Shown here in pieces: positions 35,380-47,026 of a stretch of 64,000 nt of DNA. The position numbers were made by a program, and so were the translations under genes. The notes below the pieces were generated by a model, which was given only the letters and a program-made list of their open reading frames with translations, was not told the DNA's origin and did not search any database. The DNA comes from Chitinimonas koreensis. Lineage in GTDB: Bacteria; Pseudomonadota; Gammaproteobacteria; Burkholderiales; Chitinimonadaceae. How positions within the stretch are numbered: position 1 is the stretch's first letter; every line of letters begins with the position of its first letter. Location: NCBI RefSeq assembly GCF_014353015.1, contig NZ_CP060704.1:1265001-1329000 (forward strand), written 5' to 3'.

Positions 35380-36027
35380 ATGAGCAACTGGAACCCCGCC
35401 GACTGGACCCGCCGCCAACCCGATCCGCAGGCGCTCGGCCTCGTGCCGATGGTGGTCGAACAGAGCGGTCGTGGCGAACGCGCCTACGACATCTACTCGC
35501 GCCTGCTCAAGGAACGCGTGATCTTCATGGTCGGCCCGGTGGACGACAACACCGCCAACCTGGTGGTCGCGCAGCTCTTGTTCCTCGAGTCCGAGAACCC
35601 GGACAAGGACATCTCGCTGTACATCAACAGCCCGGGCGGCTCGATCTCGGCCGGCATGTCGATCTACGACACCATGCAGTTCATCAAGCCGCAGGTCTCG
35701 ACGCTGTGCGTGGGCATGGCCGCCAGCATGGGCGCCTTCCTGCTGCAGGCCGGCGCCAAGGGCAAGCGCTTCGCGCTGCCCAATTCGACGGTGATGATCC
35801 ACCAGCCGCTCGGCGGCTATCAGGGCCAGGCCACCGACATCGAGATCCACGCCAAGTACATCCTGAGCCTGCGCGAGCGGCTCAACCGCCTGATGGCCGA
35901 GCACACCGGCCGCAGCGTCGAGGAAGTGACGCGCGACAGCGAACGCGACAACTTCATGACCGCGCAGCAGGCCAAGGATTACGGCCTGATCGACGAAGTG
36001 CTGACGGCACGGCAGTCGGTCGAATAA
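35380..36027 (+). CDS. clpP: ATP-dependent Clp protease proteolytic subunit
   Basis: 215 residues. The catalytic triad is visible: Ser in CVGMAASMGAFLL, His in STVMIHQPLGG and Asp in the following helix region. INSPGGSISAGMSIYDTM and the C-terminal DYGLIDEVL are conserved. It forms the tetradecameric chamber that degrades proteins unfolded by ClpX. The start MSNWNPADWTRR is a little longer than usual, consistent with a short propeptide. It lies between tig and clpX, each separated by a terminator-like hairpin. Confidence 0.97.
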   Translation: MSNWNPADWTRRQPDPQALGLVPMVVEQSGRGERAYDIYSRLLKERVIFMVGPVDDNTANLVVAQLLFLESENPDKDISLYINSPGGSISAGMSIYDTMQFIKPQVSTLCVGMAASMGAFLLQAGAKGKRFALPNSTVMIHQPLGGYQGQATDIEIHAKYILSLRERLNRLMAEHTGRSVEEVTRDSERDNFMTAQQAKDYGLIDEVLTARQSVE

Positions 36028-36042
36028 AATAGCCAGCATCGC

Positions 36043-36066
36043 CGGGCCGGTTCCGACCGGCCCGTT
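36043..36066 (+). terminator. Hairpin terminator after clpP
   Basis: CGGGCCGGT, loop TCCG, ACCGGCCCG, then TTTCATTTTT. A 9-bp stem 16 nt after the clpP stop. Confidence 0.75.
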
Positions 36067-36123
36067 TCATTTTTCAGCCCATTCCCGCCCGGCCGTCAGG
36101 CCGAGTCAGATGGCGAGGTTGCC

Positions 36124-37391
36124 ATGTCCGACAAGGAAAAACTGCTCTACTGCTCGTTCTGCGGCAAGAGCCAGCACGAAGTGCGCAAACTGATCGCCGG
36201 TCCGCAGGTCTTCATCTGCGACGAGTGCATCGAGCTGTGCAACGACATCATCCGCGAGGAGCTGCAATCGGGCGGCACCGGCAACGCCCCGGCCAAGACG
36301 CCCGGCGGCGGCAAGCTGCCGACCCCGGCCGAGATCCGCGACACGCTCGACCAGTACGTGATCGGCCAGGAAAAGGCCAAGAAGTCGCTCGCGGTGGCGG
36401 TCTACAACCACTACAAGCGGCTGGCCCATCCGGCCGCCAAGGCCGGCGACGTCGAGCTGTCCAAGTCCAACATCCTGCTGGTCGGCCCGACCGGTTCGGG
36501 CAAGACGCTGCTGGCGCAGACGCTGGCGCGGCTCCTGGACGTGCCCTTCGTGATGGCCGACGCCACCACGCTGACCGAGGCCGGCTACGTCGGCGAGGAT
36601 GTCGAGAACATCATCGCCAAGCTCCTGCAGAAGTGCGACTGGGACATCGAGAAGGCGCAGCGCGGCATCGTCTACATCGACGAGATCGACAAGATCTCGC
36701 GCAAGTCGGACAACCCCTCGATCACCCGCGACGTCTCGGGCGAAGGCGTGCAGCAGGCGCTGCTCAAGCTGATCGAGGGCACCGTCGCCTCGATCCCGCC
36801 GTCGGGCGGCCGCAAGCACCCGAACCAGGAGTTCCTGCAGGTCGACACCACCAACATCCTGTTCATCTGCGGCGGCGCCTTCGACGGCCTGGCGGCGGTG
36901 ATCCGCCAGCGCGCGCAGAAGGGCGGCATCGGTTTCGGCGCCTCGGTGCATTCCAAGGACGACAGCAAGGACATCGGCAAGGTGCTGCGCGAGGCCGAGC
37001 CGGAGGATCTGATCAAGTTCGGCCTGATCCCCGAATTCGTCGGCCGGCTGCCGGTGGTGGCGACGCTCGATCAGCTCGACGAGGCGGCCCTGGTCACCAT
37101 CCTGACCGAGCCGAAGAACTCGCTGGTCAAGCAGTACCAGAAGCTGTTCGAACTCGAAGGCGCCGAACTCGAAGTCCGGCCGAGGCGCTCGGCGCCATCG
37201 CCCGCAAGGCGCTGGCGCGCAAGACCGGCGCCCGCGGCCTGCGTTCGATCCTCGAGGGCGCGCTGCTCGAGACCATGTACGAGCTGCCGTCGCAGCACGA
37301 CGTGAAGAAGGTCGTGATCGACGAGAACGTGATCGAGCAGGGCGGCCAGCCCCTGCTGGTGCACGAGGACAGCAAGCAGGCCGCGGCCTGA
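36124..37391 (+). CDS. clpX: ATP-dependent Clp protease ATP-binding subunit ClpX (one missing base)
   Basis: About 423 residues in the restored frame. The N-terminal C4 zinc finger is CSFCGKSQHEVRKL and FICDECIELC. The AAA+ module has Walker A GPTGSGKTLLAQ, Walker B IVYIDEIDKI, sensor GRLPVV and the ClpP-binding IGF loop in KGGIGFGASV. It unfolds substrates for ClpP. One G is missing near 37182: LEVRP should continue EALGAIARKALARKTGARGL, which is present in the next frame down to the stop at 37391. All other parts are intact. Confidence 0.96.
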
Positions 37392-37421
37392 TCCGCGTCT
37401 CTGCAGCACGTCGTCAGGAAG

Positions 37422-37447
37422 CCGCCCTCCGGGCGGTTTCTTTTTTT
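37422..37447 (+). terminator. Intrinsic terminator after clpX
   Basis: CCGCCC, loop TCC, GGGCGG, followed by TTTC and seven T, 30 nt after the clpX stop. Confidence 0.85.
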
Positions 37448-37574
37448 GGCCGGTTGCGGAGCGCCCCGCATATCGTTCAATATGGTCCGGCGCTCCGAAT
37501 CGGTCCCCGGCCGATTGAAATTCGCGTCCGGCGCCCCATCTTCCAGCTACTGACTCCTCGCACTGGATGCCTCC

Positions 37575-39998
<2,424 letters not shown>

Positions 39999-40057
39999 AC
40001 CGTGCCGAAAATGCCGTGTCGAATCCCCGCAAAGCGAGATTTGACGCGGCTTTGCGC

Positions 40058-40087
40058 TTGACACCCGAAAAATGCGCTTGCTATAAA
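40058..40087 (+). promoter_or_regulatory. Sigma-70 promoter of the HU gene
   Basis: TTGACA at 40058-40063, an 18-nt spacer and TATAAA at 40082-40087. It is the closest match to the sigma-70 consensus that I noticed in the window, 53 nt before the HU start, in keeping with a highly expressed gene. Confidence 0.8.
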
Positions 40088-40139
40088 GCTCGTGCGATTG
40101 ACCTCGTTTGACCCATCTACCAATCGAAAGGGGACATAA

Positions 40140-40412
40140 GTGAACAAGTCGGAACTGATTGACGCCATCGCCGCCGAAGCCGAGATTTCCAAGGCGGCTG
40201 CCGGCAAGGCGCTGGATGCCACCATCGCCGCAGTGACTCAGGCCCTCAAGGGCGGTGATCTGGTCACGCTGGTGGGCTTCGGCACCTTCTACGTCGGTGA
40301 GCGCAGCGCGCGCAGTGGCCGCAATCCACGCACCGGCGCCACCATCAAGATCAAGGCAGCAAAGCAGCCGAAATTCCGCGCTGGCAAGTCGCTCAAGGAT
40401 GCCGTACAATAG
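40140..40412 (+). CDS. hupB: DNA-binding protein HU-beta
   Basis: 90 residues, GTG start with AAAGGGG upstream. The HU fold is complete: MNKSELIDAIAAEAEISKAA, LVGFGTFYVGERSARSGRNP (with the conserved DNA-intercalating Pro) and ATIKIKAAKQPKFRAGKSLK. It bends and compacts DNA as a dimer. It sits after lon as in other proteobacteria. Confidence 0.97.
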   Translation: MNKSELIDAIAAEAEISKAAAGKALDATIAAVTQALKGGDLVTLVGFGTFYVGERSARSGRNPRTGATIKIKAAKQPKFRAGKSLKDAVQ

Positions 40413-40469
40413 CTGGCTTCCCTGTTCCCGAAGCTAAGCGCCCCGGGACGGGCCCGCAGCAGCGGGTAG

Positions 40470-40545
40470 GGGTGGTTAGCTCAGTTGGTAGAGCGTCTGC
40501 CTTACAAGCAGAATGTCGGCGGTTCGATCCCGTCACCACCCACCA
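40470..40545 (+). tRNA. tRNA-Val (UAC)
   Basis: 76 nt with encoded CCA. Acceptor GGGTGGT/ACCACCC, D-arm GCTCAGTTGGTAGAGC, anticodon TAC in TCTGC/GCAGA, T-arm GGCGGTTCGATCCCGTC (with one mismatch-like pair). It is 52 nt upstream of tRNA-Asp, in the same transcript as judged by one terminator after both. Confidence 0.96.
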
Positions 40546-40597
40546 GTAGGATCGACGATCGAGCTGATTTGCAGCCTCACTCGGTTGCACGGAATTC

Positions 40598-40674
40598 GGA
40601 GCGGTAGTTCAGTTGGTTAGAATACCGGCCTGTCACGCCGGGGGTCGCGGGTTCGAGTCCCGTCCGCTCCGCCA
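40598..40674 (+). tRNA. tRNA-Asp (GUC)
   Basis: 77 nt with encoded CCA. Acceptor GGAGCGG/CCGCTCC, D-arm GTTCAGTTGGTTAGAAT, anticodon GTC in CCGGC/GCCGG, T-arm CGCGGGTTCGAGTCCCGT. Confidence 0.97.
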
Positions 40675-40680
40675 AACAAA

Positions 40681-40708
40681 AGGGTGAACGTCATGTTCAC
40701 CCTTTTTT
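40681..40708 (+). terminator. Intrinsic terminator of the tRNA pair
   Basis: AGGGTGAAC, loop GTCAT, GTTCACCCT and a run of T to 40708; 6 nt after tRNA-Asp. Confidence 0.9.
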
Positions 40709-40756
40709 ATTGTCTCGTTCGAACCAGGCGCCCGCGGGCGTGGAGATGCGTTCCCC

Positions 40757-42553
40757 ATGTTTGAATTCGTCCATAACAATCGCCGCCTGGTCGGTGTCGC
40801 GCTGGGCCTGGTGGTCCTCGGCCTGATGGTCGGCGGCGGCGTCGCCGGCTACAGCGCCGTCGGCGGCGAGGTCTTCCTGGCCAAGGTCGACGGCGTCAAG
40901 ATCACCGAGCGCGACCTGGCCGATGCGGCCGGTGGCCAGGCGGTGCCCGACGCGATGAAGCCGCAACTGGTGCAGCAACTGGTGCAGCGCCAACTGCTGC
41001 TGGGCGAGTCGGCCAAGCGCCACGTGCTGGCCGACGATGCGCGGCTGCGCGAGCAGATCCTGCAGATCGACGCGTTCAAGGACAACGGCAAGTTCAGCAA
41101 GGAGCAATACGAGCGCCTGCTGGCGGCCCGCCAGATGACGGTCGACCAGTTCGAGAAGAAGCTGCGCGAGGACCTGGCGGTGCAGCTCCTGGCCGGTTCG
41201 CTCGGCGACAGCGCCTTCGGCTCGCGCCTTGCCGCCGCCAGGCTGTCGAGCGCGCTGGTCGAGCCGCGCACGGTCGAGAGCCATGCCTACACTGCGGAGG
41301 GCTTCATGGCCCAGGCCGCCGTGGGCGAAGACAAGGTCAAGCAGTATTACGATGCCCACCTGTCCGACTATCGTCAGCCCGAGCGCGTGAAGCTCGCCTA
41401 CGTGGTGCTGTCCAAGGAAGAGCTGGCGCAGAAGGTGACGATCGAGCCGGCCAAGCTGCAGCGCTACTTCGACGAGCACAAGAACGAGCTGGCGCCGGAA
41501 GAGCGCCAGGTGCGCCATATCCTGATCCAGGCCGACAAGTCGGCCACGGCCGAGCAGAAGGCTGCCGCACGCAAGAAGGCCGAAGGCATCCTGGCCGAGC
41601 TCAAGCAGAACCCGGCCAAGTTCGCCGAGCTGGCCAAGCAGCATTCGCAGGATCCGGGCTCGGCCGCGCAGGGCGGCGACCTCGGCTTCTTCGGCCGCGG
41701 CGCCATGGTCAAGCCGTTCGAGGACGTGGCCTTCAAGCTGGCCAAGGGCGAGCTGAGCGATGTGGTCGAGACCGACTTCGGCTACCACGTGCTGCAGCTC
41801 GAGGCGATCAAGACCAAGACCTTCGACGAACTGAAGCCGGTGATCGAGCAGCGCCTCAAGCAGGAGGAGGCGCAGAAGCGCTTCCAGGCCGAGATCGAGA
41901 AGTTCTCCGACCTCGCCTACCAGCAGGCCGACAGCCTGCAGCCGCTGGTCGACGCCTACGGCCTGACGCTGCGCAACAGCGACTGGATGACGCGCGAAGC
42001 CTCGCCGGACCCGCAGCTCAACACGCCCAAGCTGCGCGAGGCGGTGTTCGCCGAGGACGTGCTGAAGAACAAGCACAACAGCGAGGCGGTCGAGGTCGCC
42101 CCGGGTACGCTGCTGGTGGCCCGCGTGGCGCAGCACGAGCCGGCCAAGCAGCAGGCACTGGCCGAAGTGGCGCCGGCGATCACCGACAAGCTCAAGCGCG
42201 AGGCGGCGGAGAAGCTGGCCCGCGACGCCGGCCAGAAGACGCTGGCCGCGCTGCGCAAGGGCGAGACGGTGGCGGTCGAGTGGACGCCGGCGGTCACCGC
42301 TTCGCGCATCCAGCCGCAGGGCCTGGCCAAGACGGCGGTCGACGCCGTCTTCGCCGTGGCGACCCCCGGTTATGCCGGCGTGGAAGTGCCGGGCGGCTAC
42401 ACCGTCTACCGCGTCGCCAAGGCCGCGGCGCCGGCGCAGGACCAGGCCGCGCTGGCCGGCCTGCAGGCTTCGCTGGGCCGGGTCGGCTCGGAGCAGGCGC
42501 TGGCCGCCTACCTGGCCGGCCTGCGGACCCGTGCGAAGGTGGAGACCCGCTGA
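40757..42553 (+). CDS. ppiD: Periplasmic peptidyl-prolyl isomerase/chaperone PpiD
   Basis: 598 residues. The N-terminal membrane anchor (LVGVALGLVVLGLMVGGGVAGY) is followed by a SurA-N-like chaperone region. A parvulin domain lies at about residues 250-350 (RQVRHILIQADKSATAEQKA, QHSQDPGSAAQGGDLGFFGR, DFGYHVLQLEAI), and a long C-terminal domain follows. It is anchored in the inner membrane and helps newly exported proteins fold near the Sec translocon. The position after HU and tRNA genes matches related genomes. ATG at 40757; no strong Shine-Dalgarno. Confidence 0.94.
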   Translation: MFEFVHNNRRLVGVALGLVVLGLMVGGGVAGYSAVGGEVFLAKVDGVKITERDLADAAGGQAVPDAMKPQLVQQLVQRQLLLGESAKRHVLADDARLREQILQIDAFKDNGKFSKEQYERLLAARQMTVDQFEKKLREDLAVQLLAGSLGDSAFGSRLAAARLSSALVEPRTVESHAYTAEGFMAQAAVGEDKVKQYYDAHLSDYRQPERVKLAYVVLSKEELAQKVTIEPAKLQRYFDEHKNELAPEERQVRHILIQADKSATAEQKAAARKKAEGILAELKQNPAKFAELAKQHSQDPGSAAQGGDLGFFGRGAMVKPFEDVAFKLAKGELSDVVETDFGYHVLQLEAIKTKTFDELKPVIEQRLKQEEAQKRFQAEIEKFSDLAYQQADSLQPLVDAYGLTLRNSDWMTREASPDPQLNTPKLREAVFAEDVLKNKHNSEAVEVAPGTLLVARVAQHEPAKQQALAEVAPAITDKLKREAAEKLARDAGQKTLAALRKGETVAVEWTPAVTASRIQPQGLAKTAVDAVFAVATPGYAGVEVPGGYTVYRVAKAAAPAQDQAALAGLQASLGRVGSEQALAAYLAGLRTRAKVETR

Positions 42554-42647
42554 GCACCGTGATGCGCCGCTAGCTCGAAGGCCGGAGCCCGACCCGTTTC
42601 TTCGGGAATTCCGGCTCGGCGCTTCGGCGCTCTCTGCCAAAACAAAA

Positions 42648-42669
42648 ACGCCCCATCCGGGGCGTTTTT
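42648..42669. terminator. Bidirectional terminator between ppiD and cheR
   Basis: ACGCCCC, loop ATCC, GGGGCGT with AAAAA before and TTTTT after. It serves two convergent genes. Confidence 0.85.
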
Positions 42670-42698
42670 GTCTTTCCGGGCCGAACGGCGCGAGCGGA

Positions 42699-43614
42699 TC
42701 AGCGGCCGCGCCCGGGCGCCGCGCCGGCGGCCTTGGCCTCGGGTGAATTGAGCTCGTACACGGTCTTGCCGCGCAGGCGGAACAAGTGGGCGGCGTGGTA
42801 GAGGTTTTCCGAGTGGCCGACGAACAGCAGGCCGTTCGACCGCAGCAGCGGGGCGAAGCGTTCGAGGATGCGTAACTGGGTCGACCGGTCGAAATAGATC
42901 ATCACGTTGCGGCAGAAGATCGCGTCGAACGGCCCGCGCACCGACCAGACCGGATCGATCAGGTTCTGCCGGCGGAAGGTCATCATCTCGCGCAGTTCGG
43001 GCCGGATCTCGTACTGGCCGTCGGCGCGCTTGCTGAAGAAGCGGCTCAGCTGCAGCGGCGTCAGCTTGTCGACCTTGTCGGCGCTGTAGACGCCGGCCTG
43101 GGCGGTCTTGAGCACGCTGGTGTCGAGGTCGGTCGAGATGATCTTGACCGGCGGCTTGAGGCTGTCGAAGGCCTCGGCCGCGGTGATGGCGATCGACCAC
43201 GGCTCCTCGCCGGTCGAGGCGGCCGAGCACCAGATGTTCAGCGTGCCCTGCGCCTTGTTGGCGCGCAGATGCTCGAGCAGGGCGGGAAGTGGTGCTGTTC
43301 GCGGAAGAACGAGGTCAGGTTGGTGGTCAGCGAGTTGATGAACGCTTCCCACTCGGCCTCGTTGCCGCGCTCCAGCAGCACCAGGTATTCCTGGAAGGTG
43401 GCGAAGCCGTGCGCCCTGAGCCGCTTGGCCAGCCGGCCGTAGACCATGTCGTGCTTGCTGTCGTTGAGCGCGATGCCGGCGTAGTCGTAGATCAGCTTCT
43501 TCACGCGCTCGAAATCCTGCTGCGTGAACTTGAACTCGCGGTGGGCGGGCGGTACCGCTGCGCTGCTGGGCAAGGGCGGCAGGATCGGGCGGGCGGGGGC
43601 GGCGTATCTCTCAT
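42699..43614 (-). CDS. cheR: Chemotaxis protein methyltransferase CheR (one or two missing bases)
   Basis: About 305 residues in the restored frame. The N-terminal four-helix domain is KFTQQDFERVKKLIYDYAGI and LTTNLTSFFREQHHF. Restoring one G near 43281 continues it as FPALLEHLRANKAQGTLNIW into the SAM-binding domain (WCSAASTGEEPWSIAITAAE, ISTDLDTSVLKTA, FDAIFCRNVMIYFD, LLFVGHSENL). It methylates Glu residues of chemoreceptors such as the one at 8.1 kb. As written, the only start is TTG 43573. An ATG at 43614 with GAGGT upstream fits better if one more G is missing near 43603 (MRDTAAPARPILPPLPSS). It stands alone, without other che genes nearby. Confidence 0.88.
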
Positions 43615-43742
43615 CGTGACCTCATCTTAGCAGCCCGCCGGAACAAGCCAATCGGTGTCTGCATATATGGAGCCATAGCCAGAGCAAGCTTGTCGCCGTC
43701 AGTGAATGCACGCCCGCGCGCGGCAAGACGGGCGGCCGAGCC

Positions 43743-44105
43743 GGCGCCCAGGCTGCATCCGACGCCACCGAACTGCCCGCTGGGGCCAGGTCACTGCCGG
43801 TAGCGCCAGCATCAGCAGCACGGTCGATACGCTGAAGGTGCAGCAGGCCAGCCAGCGCGCCGCCATCAACTGGCAGACTTTCTCGATCGGCAGCAATGCC
43901 ACCATCGCCAGCGCCAGCGGAGGCGGCGACATCTGCGTCAACGACGCGATCGGCTGGGCGACCGGCAATGCCCTGACGTTGAACGCCTCCATGCGGCCGG
44001 CCACGACAACGTCGGCGGCCTGGCCGGCGGGAACTCGGGTGGCGCCGTCGGCAATACCGCGGTGACGCGTGGCACCGTCACCGGCCAAGCGTACGGCCGG
44101 ACAAG
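43743..44105 (+). pseudogene. Remnant of a filamentous-haemagglutinin-like (two-partner secretion) adhesin
   Basis: Three pieces of one gene lie in different frames. At 43743 a signal-peptide end and mature start (GAQAASDATELPAG) is followed one frame over by GQVTAGSASISSTVDTLKVQ, RAAINWQTFSIGSNATI and DAIGWATGNALTLNA, the start of a TPS haemagglutinin domain. At 44005, in the third frame, NVGGLAGGNSGGAVGN is a GLUG-type repeat that normally lies hundreds of residues further on. So an adhesin gene of several kilobases has collapsed to about 360 bp. The rest of 43615-44259 holds no gene that I can support. Confidence 0.75.
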
Positions 44106-44190
44106 GAAGAACCACTCAGCGAACCGGCGCCGCGCAACCGCGGATTGGCGCAGGCGGGCTGGGTGTTCTGACGGCCGGCCCGGACGAAGA

Positions 44191-44222
44191 AAAGCCCGCA
44201 TCGCTGCAACGATGCGGGCTTT
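44191..44222. terminator. Bidirectional terminator near tRNA-Leu
   Basis: AAAGCCCGCATCG, loop CTGCAA, CGATGCGGGCTTT: a perfect 13-bp stem, placed to end the tRNA-Leu transcript from the right and anything from the adhesin remnant on the left. Confidence 0.8.
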
Positions 44223-44259
44223 GCGTATCTTGGGGCCTGGCGCCAAGGACGAGGCGGTC

Positions 44260-44344
44260 TGGTGCCCGGAGCCGGGGTCGAACCGGCACGGCTTGCGCCG
44301 AGGGATTTTAAGTCCCTTGTGTCTACCAGTTTCACCATCCGGGC
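44260..44344 (-). tRNA. tRNA-Leu (UAA)
   Basis: 85 nt with encoded CCA. Acceptor GCCCGGA/TCCGGGC (with minor pairing variation), D-arm GGTGAAACTGGTAGACAC, anticodon TAA in GGGAC/ATCCC context, a long variable arm (TCGGCGCAAGCCG) and T-arm CCGGTTCGACCCCGG. It reads UUR Leu codons. Confidence 0.95.
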
Positions 44345-44532
44345 GGAGGCGTAGGAAGGCTGGCTGCCGCGCGGGTGCTGCCCTTGCCCGGTGGCTCGGC
44401 AGGCCTTGGGCCGCGCGCTCCGTTCCTACGCTGGAGAGCGGCGGATTGTAGCCCTACCGTGCTGTTTTCGCCACATGCGGCCGGTGCTGCGCCGGGTCCG
44501 GCGCGGCCTGCCGCGGTACGGCGCGGCGACGC

Positions 44533-44733
44533 TCAGGCGGCGAGCGGGTAGGCCATGGCGAACGGTTCGGGCTGCGGCAGCGCGTCGGCCAGGCCGAGCG
44601 CCAGCGCGCGTTCGGTCACGGCGATCTCGCGCCGGCCGAGCCGCGACGCGATGTCGCGCAGCGGTCGTTTTTCTCGCAGGCCCGTCAGCAGGATTTCGTC
44701 TTCGAAACTGCTCCAGCGCGTTGCCTTGCTCAT
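44533..44733 (-). CDS. Small SANT/Myb-like hypothetical protein
   Basis: 66 residues. TRWSSFEDEILLTGLREKRP and LRDIASRLGRREIAVTERA look like a short SANT/Myb-type three-helix DNA-binding unit with the conserved Trp and EDEIL. GGGAG lies 7 nt before the ATG. No partner gene is evident; rtcA ends 284 nt upstream on the same strand. Function unknown. Confidence 0.6.
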   Translation of the reverse strand: MSKATRWSSFEDEILLTGLREKRPLRDIASRLGRREIAVTERALALGLADALPQPEPFAMAYPLAA

Positions 44734-45016
44734 GCCTTGCTCCCGGGATCTGAGGCGTTTGGTTGGACTGGAGATTACGTCGTGCCGGGGCGGACGGGGT
44801 GTGAGAAGTGCCGGGGAGGCTGCGTAAAGATTCCCATGCATCGGAACTTGGCTTTTTTCGCCGTTATGCAGGGAGATTTGCACAATCGCCATCGCCGAGG
44901 ATGTGCGTTTCCGCCCTGGCGCCGCGCGACCCAACCGGCCGCTCGAGCCAAGGTCCGCCTCGTTCCGGAGCCCGGCATCCGCGTCGGCCATGGCGCTTGC
45001 GACACGGCTGCAAGGC

Positions 45017-46039
45017 CTAGCCGATCTCGACCAGCCACCTGCCGTCGGCCTGCGCGCTGGCCGCGATCTCCACCGGCAGGAATTTCTCGATGACCGCGAT
45101 ATTGGTCAGCAGATGCGAAGACGCCGACACCGTGGTGAAGGCGCCGCCTCCCGCCAGGGCCAGCGGCAGCAGCAACTGGTCGGCCAGGTACTCGCCGACG
45201 GCCGCGCCGCTCTCGAGATAGAGCCGGGCCTGCCGCGCCGCATGGTCGGCCACGGCCTCGGCCGATACGCCGCGTTCGCCGAAGCTGGTGAACAGCTCGG
45301 TCACCTGCGCATGCGCCACTTCGATCAGCAGGGCGTTGCCCGGCCCCTCGCCGGCCGGCAGCTCGCGCACCCGGCCGCCCAGGCAGGCCAGTTGCGCGCC
45401 GGCGCGTTCCAGCTCGCGCCGGGCCACGCTGCCGGGGACGGCGGCGACCAGGGCCTCGGCCTTGAGCGCCTGCCGCTCGCCGCGGTCGATCAGCGTGATC
45501 GCCTGCAAGCCGCAGGGCTCGGTCGACGCGACGACCTCGCCGCCGCCGGCCGGGTAGAAGCCGTGCCGGCGCAGGGTGATATCGAGCTTGGCGCCCATGC
45601 GCCGGACCAGCGGCTGCCAGGCCCGGATCAGGAAATCGGCCGGCGGCGCCGCCTTGTTGTGGGTGCCGCCGCTCACCGTCACGGTGCTCGGCGCGTCGGC
45701 GAACCACAGCGCCGGCAGCACGGTCTGCAGCACCAGCGTGCAGCTGCCGGCCGTGCCGATGGCGAGACGGTAGTCGCCGCCGCGGATCGGTCCCGGCGCG
45801 AAGCGCAGGGTCTGCGAGCCGACCGCGGCGCCGTCCACCTGGGCTGACGAGACGGCCGCAGCGGCCTGTACCGCCGTCAGGTGCTGGCGCAGCAGGCCGG
45901 GCTTGCTGCGCTTGGCGCGGATATGTTCGATGCGGAACGGCCGGCCGGTGATCATGGCCAGCGTCAGCGCCGTGCGCAGCACCTGACCGCCGCCTTCGCC
46001 CTGTGAGCCGTCGAGTTCGATGATGTCTTGTTCTTTCAT
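45017..46039 (-). CDS. rtcA: RNA 3'-terminal phosphate cyclase
   Basis: 340 residues. The family start IIELDGSQGEGGGQVLRTAL is intact, followed by RSKPGLLRQHLTAVQAAA, LRFAPGPIRGGDYRLAIGTA and the HFYPAGGGEVV-like RHGFYPAGGGEVVAS. The adenylated His is expected in the C-terminal third (SASSHLLTNIAVI). It converts RNA 3'-phosphates to 2',3'-cyclic phosphates using ATP, the end type RtcB ligates after opening. It is the last gene of the RtcR-controlled RNA-repair operon, 73 nt after the RlaP-like gene. Confidence 0.96.
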   Translation of the reverse strand: MKEQDIIELDGSQGEGGGQVLRTALTLAMITGRPFRIEHIRAKRSKPGLLRQHLTAVQAAAAVSSAQVDGAAVGSQTLRFAPGPIRGGDYRLAIGTAGSCTLVLQTVLPALWFADAPSTVTVSGGTHNKAAPPADFLIRAWQPLVRRMGAKLDITLRRHGFYPAGGGEVVASTEPCGLQAITLIDRGERQALKAEALVAAVPGSVARRELERAGAQLACLGGRVRELPAGEGPGNALLIEVAHAQVTELFTSFGERGVSAEAVADHAARQARLYLESGAAVGEYLADQLLLPLALAGGGAFTTVSASSHLLTNIAVIEKFLPVEIAASAQADGRWLVEIG

Positions 46040-46112
46040 GGTTTTTCTTGTGGATTGAAGTCGTCCGACGCGCTCGCTCCGGACGGATTGTCAACAGCGT
46101 GAAGGTTCTTCT

Positions 46113-46907
46113 TTAGCAATCACGGATCGCGTTGAACAGCAGTGCATCGAGCGCCGATTCCTCGCCCCCGGGCCGCTTGAAATCCGCCGGCGGCTTGTCG
46201 GCAGCCAGTTCGTGTTCGATGAAGGCGTGGATGCGCGGGAAACGCGCACCGTATTCGGCTTCGCCGGCCGCCATCTTGATCGCCAGCAGCTGGTTGATTT
46301 CCTCGCGCAAGGCCGGATCGGTCACCATCGTGCCGGCCAGTTCGGCGAAGCGCATCGGCGGCATGCCGCGGCCGGTGTCGATCCACTGCGCGGCCAGCAA
46401 TGGGCGCAGCACGTAGAGATACTTCTTGAGCCGTACCGTCTCGCCTTGCAGATAGCCGCGGAAATTCTTCTTCGCCATCGCCAGGTAATGCCAGCGCCCC
46501 TTGCGTTCGGAAAAGAATGCCGGTGCCAGGCTCTGCAACTGGCCGGCCACCTGTGCGTCTTCGCGGTAGACGACGGGCGAGTCGAGCCATTCGAACAGCG
46601 TCGGATTGGACCGCCGTATCAGTTGCAGCGCCTTGCGCAGCTCCCAGCCGCACACGTCGAGCTCGTCGCTGATCGGCACTTCGATGACGTCGCGCTGCGG
46701 CTCGACGCGCAGGTACCAGTCGAGCTCGTGCACGTAGAGAAAGCGTACGTCGTAGTCGCTGTCGGGCGAGGCGAAGCCCCAGCCGCGGCTGCCGGATTCG
46801 CAGGCGAACAGCACGCGCACGGCGTGGCGCTGCTCGATCGCCGCCAGTTCGGCCTCAATGCGCTGCCGTATTGCCTCATCGATCGGATGAGCGCTCAGAA
46901 TGGTCAT
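46113..46907 (-). CDS. RlaP-type DNA polymerase beta superfamily nucleotidyltransferase
   Basis: 264 residues from the ATG at 46907. The nucleotidyltransferase core has GSRGWGF, then DSDYDVRFLYV, giving the two metal-binding Asp residues, and the third acidic strand DVIEVPISDELDVCGWEL. This is the family Pfam calls RNA-repair-pathway DNA polymerase beta family (RlaP), known from RNA-ligase operons. It may add nucleotides to damaged RNA ends, but no reaction is proven. Its place between rtcB and rtcA supports a repair role. A hairpin without T run (CAGCCCGG/CCGGGCTG, about 46998-47021) lies in the 119-nt gap to rtcB. Confidence 0.85.
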   Translation of the reverse strand: MTILSAHPIDEAIRQRIEAELAAIEQRHAVRVLFACESGSRGWGFASPDSDYDVRFLYVHELDWYLRVEPQRDVIEVPISDELDVCGWELRKALQLIRRSNPTLFEWLDSPVVYREDAQVAGQLQSLAPAFFSERKGRWHYLAMAKKNFRGYLQGETVRLKKYLYVLRPLLAAQWIDTGRGMPPMRFAELAGTMVTDPALREEINQLLAIKMAAGEAEYGARFPRIHAFIEHELAADKPPADFKRPGGEESALDALLFNAIRDC

Positions 46908-47026
46908 GGAAATTCCCCGTCTTTCAAATCCCGGCGGTCCAGCTTGTATTCCGGCATCTTGCCGCCGGTCGTCACCCGCCCCGGCATTCTGCCAGCCGCA
47001 GCCCGGCCATCGCCGGGCTGCCGGGC

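Noticed and set aside
37480..37560. Heat-shock (sigma-32) promoter before lon
   Set aside because: CCCCGCATAT resembles a sigma-32 -10 region, but I could not find a convincing CTTGAA-like -35 at the right distance.
44734..45016. A longer start for the small SANT-like gene, or a gene in this gap
   Set aside because: The upstream in-frame residues are low in conserved character, and the ATG at 44733 has a good ribosome-binding site. Nothing else is recognisable.
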